In this document: piece by piece, positions 1-11,111 of the stretch
Numbering within the stretch: position 1 is the first letter of the stretch
Layout of the letters: each line of letters opens with the position of its first letter
Source: Clusia tigrina
Taxonomy: Eukaryota > Arthropoda > Insecta > Diptera > Clusiidae
Length of the DNA stretch: 64,000 nucleotides
Assembly (NCBI GenBank): GCA_920105625.2
Contig: OV050033.1
Location: forward strand, 2,212,001-2,276,000
Direction of reading: 5' to 3'
The notes under the pieces: model-generated
Databases searched by the model: none
What the model saw: the letters and a program-made list of their open reading frames with translations, nothing else
What the model was told of the DNA's origin: nothing
Translations under genes and position numbers: made by a program

Positions 1-1669
1 GCTGAAGGTAGTTACGACCTTTTCCCAATTTGGTTCATATTACAAGACTGGAACTTCTGAAGATGCTTGGGAGACGTTTCATTAAAACAGAGCACTTCCT
101 AGCAAAATTGTGGGACACACAACCCGAGGTCCCGCTGAATAATTATGTAAATGAATGCATCCTTTTGGGTGTTACGAGAAATTTGCACAAATTTGTTTCC
201 GTTTGACCCTTTTTCGGATGGGAATCAAAATTTCGCAACGCCTTCGAATATTCCTGGATAAATGCATATAATATCCACTCGCCCACATGCTAGACAACCG
301 CCAAGTGGTCTCTCCTTGCAGTCCCCATACTAGCAACGTATCAACCGCCGTCCTCACTCTCCCAGTGAACTCTGACAGTGGAAATAAATTAAATAGATTC
401 TCCAGCTTATTGTCAACGGCGTTTTATTGTCTTGCTCTCCTCTGTAATTACACTCGAAGAAAGCAAACCTTGAAAGTCCTTAACGCTCATTTACACTACA
501 CCCACACTGCCCCTGAGCTTCCCACCAATCACTGTATTTTTTTATTACGATTTGGGTTTTTTCTGGTTTAGCTTTTCTCCGAAGGAAATTAAATATCCTT
601 TGTGCTTAGCGCGTCTTAACCTCTGCTGAGGCGAGCGGACAATGCGAGTAATTTTTGTCATTTCCGTAATAGAATTTTTATCTTTTATTTAGCATCGCCA
701 GCAAACGCGTCGAGAAGCAGCCAGGAGCAGCATCGCTCATTGTCTGCTTCCGTGTGTCTGTAATGTCCTGTTGTACTGCAAATCCTTATATCACACCTTT
801 GACATCTTTCTTTTTGTTTGTGTTCTCATTGGGCCGGCGGTGGGGTGGCGAGGAGCAACTAATATCCTTCGAGATTAGCGCTTAAGTATTCATTATTGGC
901 GCTTAAGTTGGATTTGATTTTGACTTTGAGTTGGTGTTGGTGTTTTTCTGCCTACCCTTGCAAAGAGGGGTGGAATCACTTGGAAATTAACGCAAAAAAA
1001 CGCTGAAATGTTAATCACACCTCTCGAAAGTAAGGCACAAATAAATCTCAGACGAAGCGACTCAAGGTGATAAATTCAATTAAGAACTGCAGAAAGGGTT
1101 CCACACTCCTCTTCATTTTACTAATCTATCATTCCAAAAGAAAGATTCACATTCTGTCCTCATGACAAGATGGTCAGGGAAGAAAAGGATGCTTGAAGAT
1201 TTCCTCGATTTAAAACATTCGATTTGTTCTTGGTTTGATTTTTTACCTCAGTTTCAAAACTAAGGCAGGGAATCTATTTGGGACCATCATCATCATCAAT
1301 GTTGGCTCGACGGTTCTAGTTGACCCTTGTCCTCCCACTATTTGGGATCAAGACTCTTTATATAAGTAGGAGTAGAATTATTCCGGAGAGCGATAGAAAA
1401 ATGGCCGACTATTCTGTTCAAAGATATCCCAGGGTTGACACTGGAGAAGAACCAAAAAAAAGAATATTGTGGTGGGATCTCTCTGCAGGAAACTATGTTT
1501 CTAGTTTTCCCTGTAGGCAATTCCTTACAGATCTATCCACATATTTGAATACTCACACGAGTCCAATAAAACATTTAAATTTAATACATCAACCGTACAG
1601 AAATATACCTTGAAAGCATATCATTACCAATTTACAATATCGTGATGCTCTGTGACGTTTCTGCGCAGC
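1..1669. other. Intergenic, no supported gene
   Basis: I see only short, low-quality open frames on both strands, with no recognisable protein similarity, no tRNA fold and no tandem repeat. A short run of ATC triplets lies near 1287. The minus-strand gene ending at 1670 would have its 3' UTR here. Confidence 0.5.
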
Positions 1670-2218
1670 TCATCCTTCCGATGGCTTCACGTTCTGTAGT
1701 TCTTGTTGGATTATGCTGCATAAAAACACACAGAAACGGTCAGCAAGGAATGTTATACACTCATCGGGAAAGGGTCCAAGTACTGGCGGTGTTATTTGCT
1801 CTGCTTCTGTTGTGCCCTTCGAAAGTCCGAATATAAAATAAAAGCAAATCTTTGGAGCTTTTGCGACGGCTTTCCCGAGATAACGCAAACGGTTTCGCAT
1901 ACGCTCCACGAAGTCGTTGAATCTAGTACTCGTAAGGCACGGTTCCAGGTAGTCATTACATCCGGCTTCATCCTCCACCAATATGGCCGGTTCCAGCCTA
2001 TACGGTTCTACCTTATCCCACACTCCGGCCAAAAAGTACTCAATCTCTTGCGAGACTCTTTCACGTCCCGGCCTGCCTATGTAAAGTTTAATTTTTTTGC
2101 GGTTGTCTGCATCTCCGCACGATTCCAACCCGCTTAATTGGTCCAATGTATTTGGAGTCGTCTGTAGACTCCCGTCACATAAAAATTTTATAATTCCAAG
2201 CGTGAAAACTTTCCCCAT
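1670..2218 (-). CDS. Hypothetical protein, 182 aa, GPFPDE motif
   Basis: I do not recognise this protein. The frame is open further upstream, but the first true ATG is at 2218 (MGKVFTLGII...), so I start there; the longer frame could instead be an exon continuing upstream. The middle is rich in charged and aromatic residues, including a segment around KLYIGRPGRERVSQEIEYF and a basic stretch RMRNRLRYLGKAVAKAP. Near the C-terminus is PPVLGPFPDECITFLADRF. The neighbouring minus-strand gene at 3005-3784 carries the closely similar GPFPDETVLACIDRLFYF near its N-terminus, so the two are probably related or products of a local duplication that split differently. No signal peptide, transmembrane segment or catalytic motif is evident. 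It could also be a decayed copy; the open frame and conserved motif favour a real or recently lost gene. Confidence 0.45.
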   Translation of the reverse strand: MGKVFTLGIIKFLCDGSLQTTPNTLDQLSGLESCGDADNRKKIKLYIGRPGRERVSQEIEYFLAGVWDKVEPYRLEPAILVEDEAGCNDYLEPCLTSTRFNDFVERMRNRLRYLGKAVAKAPKICFYFIFGLSKGTTEAEQITPPVLGPFPDECITFLADRFCVFLCSIIQQELQNVKPSEG

Positions 2219-3004
2219 TTTAAATCTGAATTTTTCTTGACTACTTTTTTTCTCTCTGCTTTTAACAAGGACGTTCGGAGCAAAGCTCACTTGCCCGGGA
2301 AATACTCACAGACGCAACGTGGTGGGAATAAAGTGTTGTGAAAGGCCATGATGGAGTTGCCGCTGGTAATACAACCGAGTCAGATGATATGCAAGATAAG
2401 CAGAGATCCAGGTACATTCACAGTATATTCGTCTCGGTTTCTCCTTCGGGACATTTGATCGCGGATACCATAAAACCGGGTATCCAACTTTCTTGAATTT
2501 GTGTGCGTATTTGAGCACGGAGCGCGGAACGGCCTTGGCTCAGAGCCGTATGAGTCTAGAATTAGATTTCAAGAAGTTCACCCAGTCTGGGTTTTCCTAT
2601 TCTAATTCCCTACACTTCCCGCCTTACCGCCTGCTGACCGTGCCTCATTCATGTTCATGTTCACTGGTATCTTTTGTGGTACTTACACCTCCCCGTCCAT
2701 ACATATCAGATGAGCCATAGGTCCAGGTCTTCTGACCATTGGTCCCTACTTTTTACCACTTCAGTGGAACAATTCAATTCGGGTGAGTTCTCTCTCTCAT
2801 CTTTGGTAAGGAGAAGCATAAAGAGAGTAGAAGTCAGATATAATTTTTGTAGAAATTTTGTTGTTGCTTTTATTTTTGATAGAAATTAGAATAAGTGTAC
2901 CAAAGTACCAGGGTCCGGTAATACAAATATTGCACACATTTTGGAGAAAGTGAATAGATTTCCAAAAACGACATATACACAAATATACATAGGAGGAGAC
3001 TGTT
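2219..3004. other. Spacer between two related hypothetical genes
   Basis: This stretch holds only short open frames in several phases and no motif I recognise. It would contain the 3' UTR of the 3005-3784 gene and the promoter of the 1670-2218 gene, both on the minus strand. No clear TATA box or polyadenylation signal stands out. Confidence 0.4.
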
Positions 3005-3784
3005 CTAGTGTGTCTCCATAGACTCAAACGGCACGATGACTCCATTTGCCAGCACAACGAAAATGAGTTCAGGTCTTGAACACTCCCCGTTCTGCGACGC
3101 TTCCGGGTACAATTTCGAATTGTGACAGACTTGGTAGACCGAAACACCATCGGTGAAACATTGCATACGCGTCCACAGCCATTTGGGGGGGTACTCCTTC
3201 GACCTGGGCATCTGAAAAGTGAGCTTCTGTTTGAGCTTACGGTAGCCCAGCGAGCACAGCGAGTACGACCTTCTGAGCGGCCTTTGGCTGGGCTCTGGAA
3301 TATCGTTGGAGGCTCTTATGGATGGAGACCCATGCTTGGTGTTGGGCCGAGAATCGCAGCCAGATCTCGAGCTGCCAGTAGTGCTGGTCGCAATCGTATC
3401 GGAGCTGCGGCACTTTCTGCAGAGACATTTCTTCTGGACTTTAACCGGACTCGAGGCCCCTGTACAGATACCACCTGACCCTGTACGGGACTTACCCGTT
3501 AACACAGGACTGAAGGGACGATTGAGTCTGTCGTCGTCCGAGTACGGTGTTGTATTGAACGAACAATCGCTGGCGGTGGAGCACGCTTCCGATATTGGCC
3601 GCGGCAAGTGGAAGAAATCCTGCACGCGCCGCGCTCCGATGAAGTAGAACAAACGATCTATGCAGGCCAGCACTGTCTCGTCCGGAAATGGCCCGAACAC
3701 ATCGTAGATCGGCGGCTGAGTCTTCTTCAGGGTTTTCGATATCGGCGGACAAGCTGCGCACCGCGGCTTGCGGCAGACATCCAT
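3005..3784 (-). CDS. Hypothetical Ser/Cys-rich protein, 259 aa, GPFPDE motif
   Basis: The frame is intact from an ATG at 3784 to a stop at 3005. The N-terminus has paired cysteines (MDVCRKPRCAACPP). Residues about 24-60 hold the motif PPIYDVFGPFPDETVLACID, followed by an aromatic segment. Residues about 60-170 are Ser/Thr-rich and probably disordered, with a CxxCR cluster near KKCLCRKC. The C-terminal third is more ordered, with KWLWTRMQCFTDGVSVYQVC and ELIFVVLANGVIVPFES. GC content is higher than in the flanks, which supports coding. The GPFPDE block is shared with the gene at 1670-2218 on the same strand, suggesting a tandem family. I cannot assign a function; no membrane segment or signal peptide is visible. 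Confidence 0.6.
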   Translation of the reverse strand: MDVCRKPRCAACPPISKTLKKTQPPIYDVFGPFPDETVLACIDRLFYFIGARRVQDFFHLPRPISEACSTASDCSFNTTPYSDDDRLNRPFSPVLTGKSRTGSGGICTGASSPVKVQKKCLCRKCRSSDTIATSTTGSSRSGCDSRPNTKHGSPSIRASNDIPEPSQRPLRRSYSLCSLGYRKLKQKLTFQMPRSKEYPPKWLWTRMQCFTDGVSVYQVCHNSKLYPEASQNGECSRPELIFVVLANGVIVPFESMETH

Positions 3785-3912
3785 GCTGTTCTTGTAAGTG
3801 GTTAGAAAGTTTGTTCCCCTGTGTGTATGTTTAAGTCCTGTGCCTCGTTAGCTTCAAATGGTAATGAGACAGTGCAATTTGGAAAGCAATGTCATATTTT
3901 TCACGACTTATT

Positions 3913-4574
3913 TTAAATTTTTCCAGATGTTCGCATAAAAAAATTTTTCAAGCCGAAATTTATTTTGAAGTGTTGAACGAAAATTCCTAAATTTTTACTT
4001 TCAAGCAGTTTATTCGAATTTCGGCGTTTCGTTATTTCTGGAATGAAATAGAAAAACGTCGGCTGATTAGGTACTGACATGAACGTAAAGTTGGGCAGCA
4101 ATACCGGAAGTGCTTGATTGCAATCAGGATGGTGACTGAAATTGCAAGGACAGCAGAGGCAATTGAGATCTCTTCTTAAGGCGTGCTTTCCCACAGGACC
4201 CAACCCCAACAGAGTTCATATAGCGAAGCAGTTGACTTGGGACTATCCCCGGGTTAGTCAAATTACCTTCACATTTTCCAGTATGTTGCTTAAGGACTCA
4301 ATCCATGAATCAGTGAGCTTCTTCAAAGACTCTCAGAGAAAGTTAAAGAAATGGATTAGAAGTTTGTGAGAAGAGCGGGTAGGACAGGGGACAAATACAG
4401 GAAAGCTGCTGTCAAAAATGTGAACATTCCAGTCAACAGTCCTGGATGAAAGGCAAATGATTTAAAAAAATGCCGATCCAAACGCGCTTGTTTTTGATCA
4501 TCTAACTCCGGATCTTTCCGCATACAAAATTGTCGCAAAATCCACCCAAAGACAAAAACCATCCAAGACTCCAT
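3913..4574 (-). CDS. Possible multi-exon small membrane protein gene
   Basis: This is a weak candidate. On the minus strand an ATG at 4574 opens a 72-codon frame (MESWMVFVFGWILRQFC...) with a hydrophobic helix near its end (GMFTFLTAAFLYLSPVLPALL). Below it a possible exon, preceded by a pyrimidine-rich stretch ending in CTCTGAG, reads SLKKLTDSWIESLSNILENVK and ends at GTAATT near 4267. A further stretch from about 4140 down reads HHPDCNQALPVLLPNFTFMS after a TTTCAG. Neither junction is proven and no family is recognised. Upstream, 4654-4917 on the same strand also has a hydrophobic open frame. The pieces may instead be unrelated open frames. Confidence 0.25.
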
Positions 4575-6346
4575 TGCATTGACAGTGCCGATTCATTGGC
4601 TTCAACCCATTTTGCTAAATTGGGAAGGATGGCAGAATATTGAAATTCAGGTACTACGAGTTTAGCTTTATCAGAAGTCTAATTGCACTGAACACAGAGG
4701 AAGCTGCCGAAACACGGGGGTCATTGGAAGTGTTTTCGATCGTGACATCTTCAAAAGGTTTTAGAGGACAGAAGGTAAAAAGTGCTTGAGATAACGGAAG
4801 CCAAAGCAGGTCGATTAAAGACACGGTGTATGGGAATGGTGGAAAATAAAGGCGGATAGTAAAAGCTTCGGAAGTGGAATATACATTGCGATAAGTCGTG
4901 CGGAAACAAATATACACTTATTTTCCAAATGATGCTTAACAATCTCAAGATCTCTGTTCGATGACTGCTCCATTTCCGTCCAACAACAACCACACCCATC
5001 AAAAGCTTTTTTTCTATTGAAACTTTTATTTATCGAACCTATAGGTAGGATAAAAATAGACGAGACGTAACGATAGCCATTGGACGAACGTCTGCACTCG
5101 TTATGTCGATTTTGACATTTAACCCAAAATGTGACGCTATCAAACGCATCGATGGATGGCTTTTTACACAAATTCTGAACTCATCCCTCACAGCGGCGAT
5201 TAAATTGTAGCAAAATTCCGTAATTTTAATTTTAATTTTTTTTAAATAACAAAAAAATAGCTGCTGTGACAAGTAGCAGACGTTTGCAGTTCGGTTCTTA
5301 CGGAACCGATCGTCACGTCTAAATGTTTCGTTCGGTTTCGATCAAATACGTATGACCATTTTGGCTATTAGCATTGATTCACATATGCTCGAACCTACTC
5401 GTCACGTTTCGTCTCGTCTATTTTGGTTGGCCCTTATGTTAGATGCCACTACTAACCGTTTATAGCGCCCTCTAGCAATTTATTTGCTAAGCATAACTTT
5501 TATACTCATGGGATAATTGGGGAAGAAAAAGTTTCATTCCTTCTAAGCTAATCCGCCTAAACCATTGGCATCTCAATTGAAGTTTAAACGAAACAATTAT
5601 GAATGAAACAACATTGAAAGGTCCTCAAAGATTTTTAGGAAATTTTCACAAAGATTTCCACCAACGGTGCAACGATGGATGAGATGACGCAATCAAAACA
5701 GTGGACTTAAGCAGATAGTTAAACAAAAGGAAACGCAGTTCCTTCTGGCGATAACGTCAACTGCTCCGGTTTTCTGAGATGAGACGGGTAAGGAAAATAT
5801 TACCGAAAGCCCATCCTGGTTCATTAAGTCTCACAAATCGTAGAATACCCACAGAATACAAGCAGGAATAGCCACTTCATTCCTCAAATGTGACTCGCAC
5901 TGACATTCGTCTTGAGTAGAAAGCAAAAGTTGAGATGCTTCCAACCATGGAAAGCTAACATCAGTACAAAGATGAAGCATCGAAGGAGCAAATGCGGTTA
6001 AAGAACAACCAATTGATATATATATATAACTATGTACTCCGTAATTTCACATCGGTTAACACAGTAATTTATAGTCTAAAGTTCATAGAATAGTCGCAAA
6101 CCCTTCGAGGACCACGTGTTCACACCCCTGATGCAACCAATCTGGAATCACCCACGGACACTGTAGTTGTGTTTCGTTGAGAAACGCACCCGGTGATAAT
6201 ACTGTCTGGTCCAAATAGTTATTGAAATATGTCAATTCCCTCGGCACAATTTCATTTCAACTTTTGAATTCGGAAAAATGTACTTTGGAATTTTGATCCT
6301 TAGATAGAAAAGTAAATTATAACGTCATTTCAAATCAGATCGAGCA
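4575..6346. other. Intergenic, contains one TIR element
   Basis: Apart from the inverted-repeat element at 5053-5424, I find no coding frame longer than about 118 codons and none that resembles a protein family. The minus-strand frames at 4654-5171 are hydrophobic but have no supporting features. A short TA run lies near 6017. Confidence 0.4.
5053..5424. mobile_element. MITE-like element with 20-bp terminal inverted repeats
   Basis: The left arm AAAATAGACGAGACGTAACG (5053-5072) matches the reverse complement of 5405-5424 at 19 of 20 positions. The 372-bp span has no coding capacity, as expected for a non-autonomous DNA transposon. It also holds internal palindromes, such as the CGGTTC...GAACCG pair near 5292. 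I could not define a convincing target-site duplication, so the exact ends and superfamily are open. Confidence 0.55.
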
Positions 6347-6808
6347 ATGTTTGGATTGTATTTATTCTGGGCCTTATTAAGCATCTTACTCTGCATTTTT
6401 ACGTTTCTGGAACTGCAGATCGCCAAATTGTACATGGTGCACCGCTATAAAAGGCTGCGATCCACCGCCGAACTGCAGCAGAACATTAAATCGATGCAGG
6501 ATGCACATGAGCAAAATAGCGGAGAGAGAAAGCGAGGGGCGAAGAATCGGTCATTGCAGAGCTCCAATAATTGTCAGTCAAAGCAACCGTCCAGCAAATC
6601 AGTGAAGAACATTAAAGAATTGTGGGCGGATTCAGCCCGCATCCCGAAACCTTGGTATTCAACCTATGAAAGCAGGGACGATCCCGATGAGAAGCAAGTG
6701 CTCTACGTATGCGACGGCAACAATGAAGTTCTGTGGCAAATACCGTTTACGGAACGCCAATATGTGCAGGCACTGGAGCTGCTCTATGGGTATAAAAATG
6801 TTCTCTGA
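6347..6808 (+). CDS. Small single-pass membrane protein, 153 aa
   Basis: An intronless frame runs from ATG 6347 to TGA 6808. Residues 1-30 form one hydrophobic helix (MFGLYLFWALLSILLCIFTF) that could be a signal anchor, followed by a basic stretch (HRYKRLRS), which predicts a cytosolic C-terminal part. Residues about 45-90 are polar and Lys/Ser/Gln-rich. The C-terminal 60 residues look structured: KELWADSARIPKPWYSTYES, then VLYVCDGNNEVLWQIPFTER and QYVQALELLYG. The clean frame and third-position variation look like real coding sequence. The gene stands alone, about 1.8 kb from the convergent PIG-W gene. I do not recognise the family and assign no function. Confidence 0.6.
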   Translation: MFGLYLFWALLSILLCIFTFLELQIAKLYMVHRYKRLRSTAELQQNIKSMQDAHEQNSGERKRGAKNRSLQSSNNCQSKQPSSKSVKNIKELWADSARIPKPWYSTYESRDDPDEKQVLYVCDGNNEVLWQIPFTERQYVQALELLYGYKNVL

Positions 6809-7699
6809 ATGAGTATCTGCGATGTTACTGCAGTCCGAAGAGGAGGTGCAAATGAGCATTCAGAATTCTTACTAGTAAAATTTACAAAACTTATATTTGT
6901 GTATAAATGGTTATAGTAAAAAATATATTTTGATCTGTCATATATTGTTACGGCAATCCTTGTGTCTTGTCAATAGTTCGTCCTCTAGAATGAATCAGGT
7001 ATTCCAACACCAACGTTAACTGACTAAAACAGTTTAACAAGTTTCTATTTTTACTCGTATCGCTGCTGCTTCCAAGTCACAACTAAACTACTTTTAGAGC
7101 CCTATGCCCATTTTCAACAGTTTCGCTGATTTCCGAAAAATCCCAATGTTGTCCATTGGAGCGAAAGAGATGGCGTTATTTATAACTCATCGATTAGTAA
7201 GAGAGGAAGAGACTCAGTCTTGTTTATTGAATGCTCTAAAAAGTAATTTGAATATTGAACTTATAATTTCAATCGAATGTTAGTACCTGTTTAGTCATGA
7301 ATATAGAAATGGCTATTTCGTCACAAAATATTGAGGTGATTGAAACATTCCTCTGCAGACCAATGGCGCATTTTAGAGCGATTCCTCGTGAATACGTAGA
7401 GAAGTTCTAGTCTAATCTTCCATCGCCTCAATGGCTGGGTTTGTCAGGGACGCATACTTCCTGCAACTCACGAGACAATATTGCAAATACAGTTCCTTGA
7501 GTTTGGGACAAATAAGTCCATCAGAATATTGGCTAATCACACTCAACCGAACTACAGTGATCCTGATGTTCTAGAGACAGGGTCCATCTCGGAAATAAGA
7601 CACCAGGTCGCTGCAAACATTTTCCTACGCGACCAGCATCTGTTAACGGCTTCCTTAGGAAATCTGCTCTTGGTCTTCTGTCAACAACGAGAGGCGTGG

Positions 7700-7830
7700 G
7701 TTAGAATCCTGCCACGCGAATGATCTCAAATATGCTTTCTAAATCGTGTTGTCTTCGAGGCCAAGACCTTAGTTGCAAGTGCTCATTCCCCCAACTCCTT
7801 GAAGACATAATTAATTAACAAGATATAATG
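7700..7830 (+). mobile_element. tRNA-related SINE fragment, copy 1
   Basis: A degenerate B-box (GGGTTAGAATCCTGCC) is followed by a body with CTTCGAGGCCAAGACCTTA, CTCATTCCCCCAA and CTTGAAGACATAATTAATTA. The same order of blocks recurs at 38112-38298 (with a better B-box) and at about 59497-59600, defining one SINE family. This copy lacks a clean A-box head. Confidence 0.5.
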
Positions 7831-7907
7831 AATACATTCTATTTTTGCGGAGTACTCCATTAGCGTACCTTGAATTTAAAGAGGAGCAAAAAGTAAAAGG
7901 AATAAGA

Positions 7908-7978
7908 CACAATGGGACTATGTATGGCCCAAGTGTGACTTCCGACCAAGTGTTCATGCCCTTGACCTCCACATAAAC
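7908..7978 (-). mobile_element. LINE 3'-end fragment, reverse orientation
   Basis: Read on the minus strand this matches the block at 29528-29604 and the reverse of 44705-44767: GTTTATGTGG, a GTCAAGGGC-type centre, an ACTTGG(T/C)C block, ACACTTGGGCC and CCATTGTG. It is a dispersed non-coding repeat, most simply the 3' UTR of a non-LTR retrotransposon. Confidence 0.4.
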
Positions 7979-8441
7979 GGGAATAACGGAATAGATAAAT
8001 GTTGACCAGTTGGAGTACAGATTTCCTCAGTACTGCCAACACTTTCTTTAAACATTCATACCAAGGGATCGAAGATCATGTCCATGGACATTTTGAAGAA
8101 TAACCAGAAACATACTTTCGCCTCCGAAAAATAATTCGACTAAAGAGCCCAATTTACTTCATTCCTTCACAAAATAAAGCTTAAGGACGCCTTTCGCATT
8201 CGTGACACATCATACTGGACTTTATAAGGTGTCGAGGCTGTTCTATTAAGCACAGTCATTGAGTTTATAACTTAGCTTCCAGGCTTCAGCGAGTTTCGGA
8301 GTCCCGTTAAGAAATCGCTCAAGTTGCACTGCTAACGATGGTAAAGTTGCCCAGGGTACACGTACCGATGATCAAGGGACAGAGATAGGACGGAGGAGGG
8401 ACAGATGGCTCCCATCGCCTTCTAGGACCCACTTCCTTAGA

Positions 8442-8447
8442 TTTATT
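8442..8447 (-). terminator. Candidate polyadenylation signal for PIG-W
   Basis: TTTATT on the plus strand reads AATAAA on the minus strand, 146 nt beyond the PIG-W stop. The position is typical for a short insect 3' UTR. Other AT-rich variants nearby are possible. Confidence 0.35.
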
Positions 8448-8592
8448 AGACTTTAGCAGTTTTACTTAATTGGTAAATAATTTCATAAACTTTATACAAA
8501 AATTGTTTGTAATACTTACAAAAGTCTCATTAAACTCAACAAAATATACACACATATAGATCGCCCGCCCTCCTAATTGATCGGGTTCCCAA

Positions 8593-10259
8593 TCAAGCTA
8601 TTCTAATCTTTAACTTATACAATATGTAAATAGCTCCAGTCGCAATCAGCATGTAAACTGTCAATATCGCAATGCTCTCCGGATCGGAACGATCTTCCGG
8701 TTTCAGGAATATATTCACGGCACCGGTAAGCACGTTCGACAGTAGGAAAAATGCAAGACCGTTATTATTCACAGCGTGCATCAGTGTAGGTATCATCGGC
8801 TCTTCACTGGCAGTAGGCATCTTCAACATGTTGTCCATCTTATCGCCACTGCCTTTAAGCTGGTTTGACTCAGTCGCTACCCAAAGTGTTTTCATAATCA
8901 AATCAAAGAAAAACAGAAAAGCTGTAATCATGCCCACAAGGAAGCTGTACACCATGGCTATGTAACCGAAGTTGCATGTGACACGTGCTATGCCCACAGT
9001 AAAGGAACTGAGAAGCGCCAGCAAAACGAAAAAGCCAGTGAGCACTGTCAGCGATTTTAATTTGTGCAGGAATTCTTGGCAGCTCATCGTATTGTCCTTC
9101 TGTAGCCATTGACTTATATAAATGGAAATAATGTATATTCCCACAAAACCGGGCAGAGAGCAGAAACCCTCACGATTAGCCGCCCAGAAGGTATTGCGTT
9201 CGACAGAAGTGTCCATCACATAATCGGAAACTCCCAACTGCAACGCCAGTTCATGCAAAGCAACGATGCCTATAAGGAAAGCATGGTTAGAAGCAATGTA
9301 GATATAAAGAATAGAAAGTGGGATCCATGGAAGGGTACTGAAGGCTGTTATCTAAGCTCAAAGATGCCCCTCCGCACTTGGAAGAAGTACCTACCACAAC
9401 CCAACGGCAGTAAGTGTTCATCTGAGCTGACAGTGCCACTGAGAAACGTGCCGATCAGCTTTGTCAGTCCCAATGTGAAGAATGCATTCAAATGCTTTCC
9501 ATACTCATGCTCATCCTGGTGGTAGTCGATCATTACAATCACCACGGTGCGCGCCAGACCCAACAACAGCAACATTCCCACCGGCAGAAGTGTACGCTTC
9601 AGCTGACTGGCGCTACGGGGACGACGCGACACGCATCCCATGGTAAAAACAAAGTCGCCGATACCCATATCCATGAGACCTACACCAAAGGACCTGGTTT
9701 TACGCATCTCCTTGGGAAAGTTTTCGAAATCAATCGCCAGTATACAGACCGCCGTCATCAGATTCGTATACGAACGCACAAACGTCAGCTCCGGCGGCCG
9801 TTTGTCCACCTTGAATATGCGGCCGTGAATCTTTTGCCAACACTGCATGCGCCACGCCAATGCCAAAATGCCGACCGTGATCAAGGCCACACAGTAGACC
9901 TGCAGCCAGTTCGCTATATTGACGCTGAGAATTGCGGGTATCGCAATTGTTATAAATTCAACGAAGTAGCGCAGTAGCGTGGAATTGGAGCGCAGCATTC
10001 GCAGAATCCAGGTCGTTGCAATTTCTGAAATTCCGCAGAAATACAGCATCGAAACTCCCAGTATGTATATTTGCCAGGCACCGCGCACCGTCTTCAGCGG
10101 CACTCCTTCGACGAACTCCTCGATATCCATGTCTGGAACGTCGCAGTATGTGCTTGTGGCGTTTGAATGGAGAAAACATTGTGACGTCTTCGTGCACAAA
10201 GCAATTTGCTTATAGTAGGCATATAAATTAAAATCACAACTGCCATTATTGAATGCCAT
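8593..10259 (-). CDS. PIG-W: PIG-W / GWT1 inositol acyltransferase (GPI-anchor synthesis)
   Basis: This ER multipass membrane enzyme acylates the inositol ring of glucosaminyl-phosphatidylinositol, an early step of GPI-anchor assembly. Two exons: 10259-9395 and 9269-8593, separated by a 125-nt GT-AG intron with phase-1 continuity (a Gly codon is split). The product is 513 aa, close to the roughly 500 aa usual for the family. I start at MAFNNGSCDF (10259) because the upstream in-frame extension has no family character. Family signatures seen: RSYTNLMTAVCILAIDFENF, then KTRSFGVGLMDMGIGDFVF; the HEYGKHLNAFFTLGLTKLIG block; the C-terminal half with ANREGFCSLPGFVGIYI and NNGLAFFLLSNVLTGAVNIF. Hydrophobic helices recur along the whole length, about a dozen. 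The gene lies tail-to-tail with 6347-6808 and head-to-tail with Eogt. Identification is confident. Confidence 0.93.
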
Positions 10260-11111
10260 TTTTAAAAACACTTGTTTACTATTTTCTCGCCAGTGAATTT
10301 GTTGCTTTGAATTGTGCCAAATGGGAAATGCAACAAACACAGCTGATTGTGACAGCCGACAGCTCTACTGTGAACAATCACACTGAGAGTTGCTGCTGCT
10401 GGTGCCATTCACGGTAGACTAGACCAACAGATTTGATTTGATTTGAAATTGGCAATGAAGGATTTTGCTTGTGGAACTCTTTGTGTGGAACAAATCAAAT
10501 AGAACTAATGTTACTTGGTTATTTGCCAAATGGTTGCACACATGGTAGCAACACTAAGTACACAGCAAACCATATAGATAAGTATTTACAGCTAAATTTG
10601 AAACTTATTTTGCTTCCCGGGGCATTCAGTGCAAATAAATTGTGGGTAAGTTTGGGTAACTTCTCACTGATGGATTTAGAAACGTGCATTTTGAGACCCA
10701 TTAATCCCGAGTGTGAGTCTAGCATTTTACTACTAAACCATAGAGGCTGGCTATATGAGATATGTATATTACATTATCCTATTTAAAGTTTTTGTTACCC
10801 TATGAAACGAATCCACCAGCGTACCCAATGAATTTAGAAATCTTTGGATCTTAGGACTAAACCAACTACTCTCCTTAATGTGGACTTTAAACCGATTATT
10901 CACACGTAATAAAAACTCTCAAACTCCACCAACTTGGAGTGCTGGTTGTAGACGGGTTAGTTGAAGATGGAGAGGGGTATTGTTAGGAGATTCCCACTTG
11001 AACTACAGCCGCCCTAAATGATGAAACATTTCTCTTTGATATTAAATAATTTAAGTTAGATTCAATCGAAATCACAAACTTTCTTAATACAAAATTCATA
11101 AAAAAAACTGT
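10260..11111. other. Intergenic between PIG-W and Eogt
   Basis: The stretch holds the PIG-W promoter side and the Eogt 3' flank. Only short open frames are present. No clear TATA box is seen upstream of PIG-W, which suits a TATA-less housekeeping promoter. No repeat family is recognised here. Confidence 0.4.

Larger units (their letters stand above)
6809..8592. other. Intergenic with SINE and LINE debris
   Basis: The stretch holds the 3' flank of the 6347-6808 gene, a SINE copy (about 7700-7830), a reverse-oriented LINE 3'-end fragment (7908-7978) and the 3' UTR region of PIG-W. I see no other supported gene. Confidence 0.45.

Noticed and set aside
10469..10786. 105-codon open frame upstream of PIG-W
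   Set aside because: AT-rich with no recognisable domain; no promoter or splice evidence.
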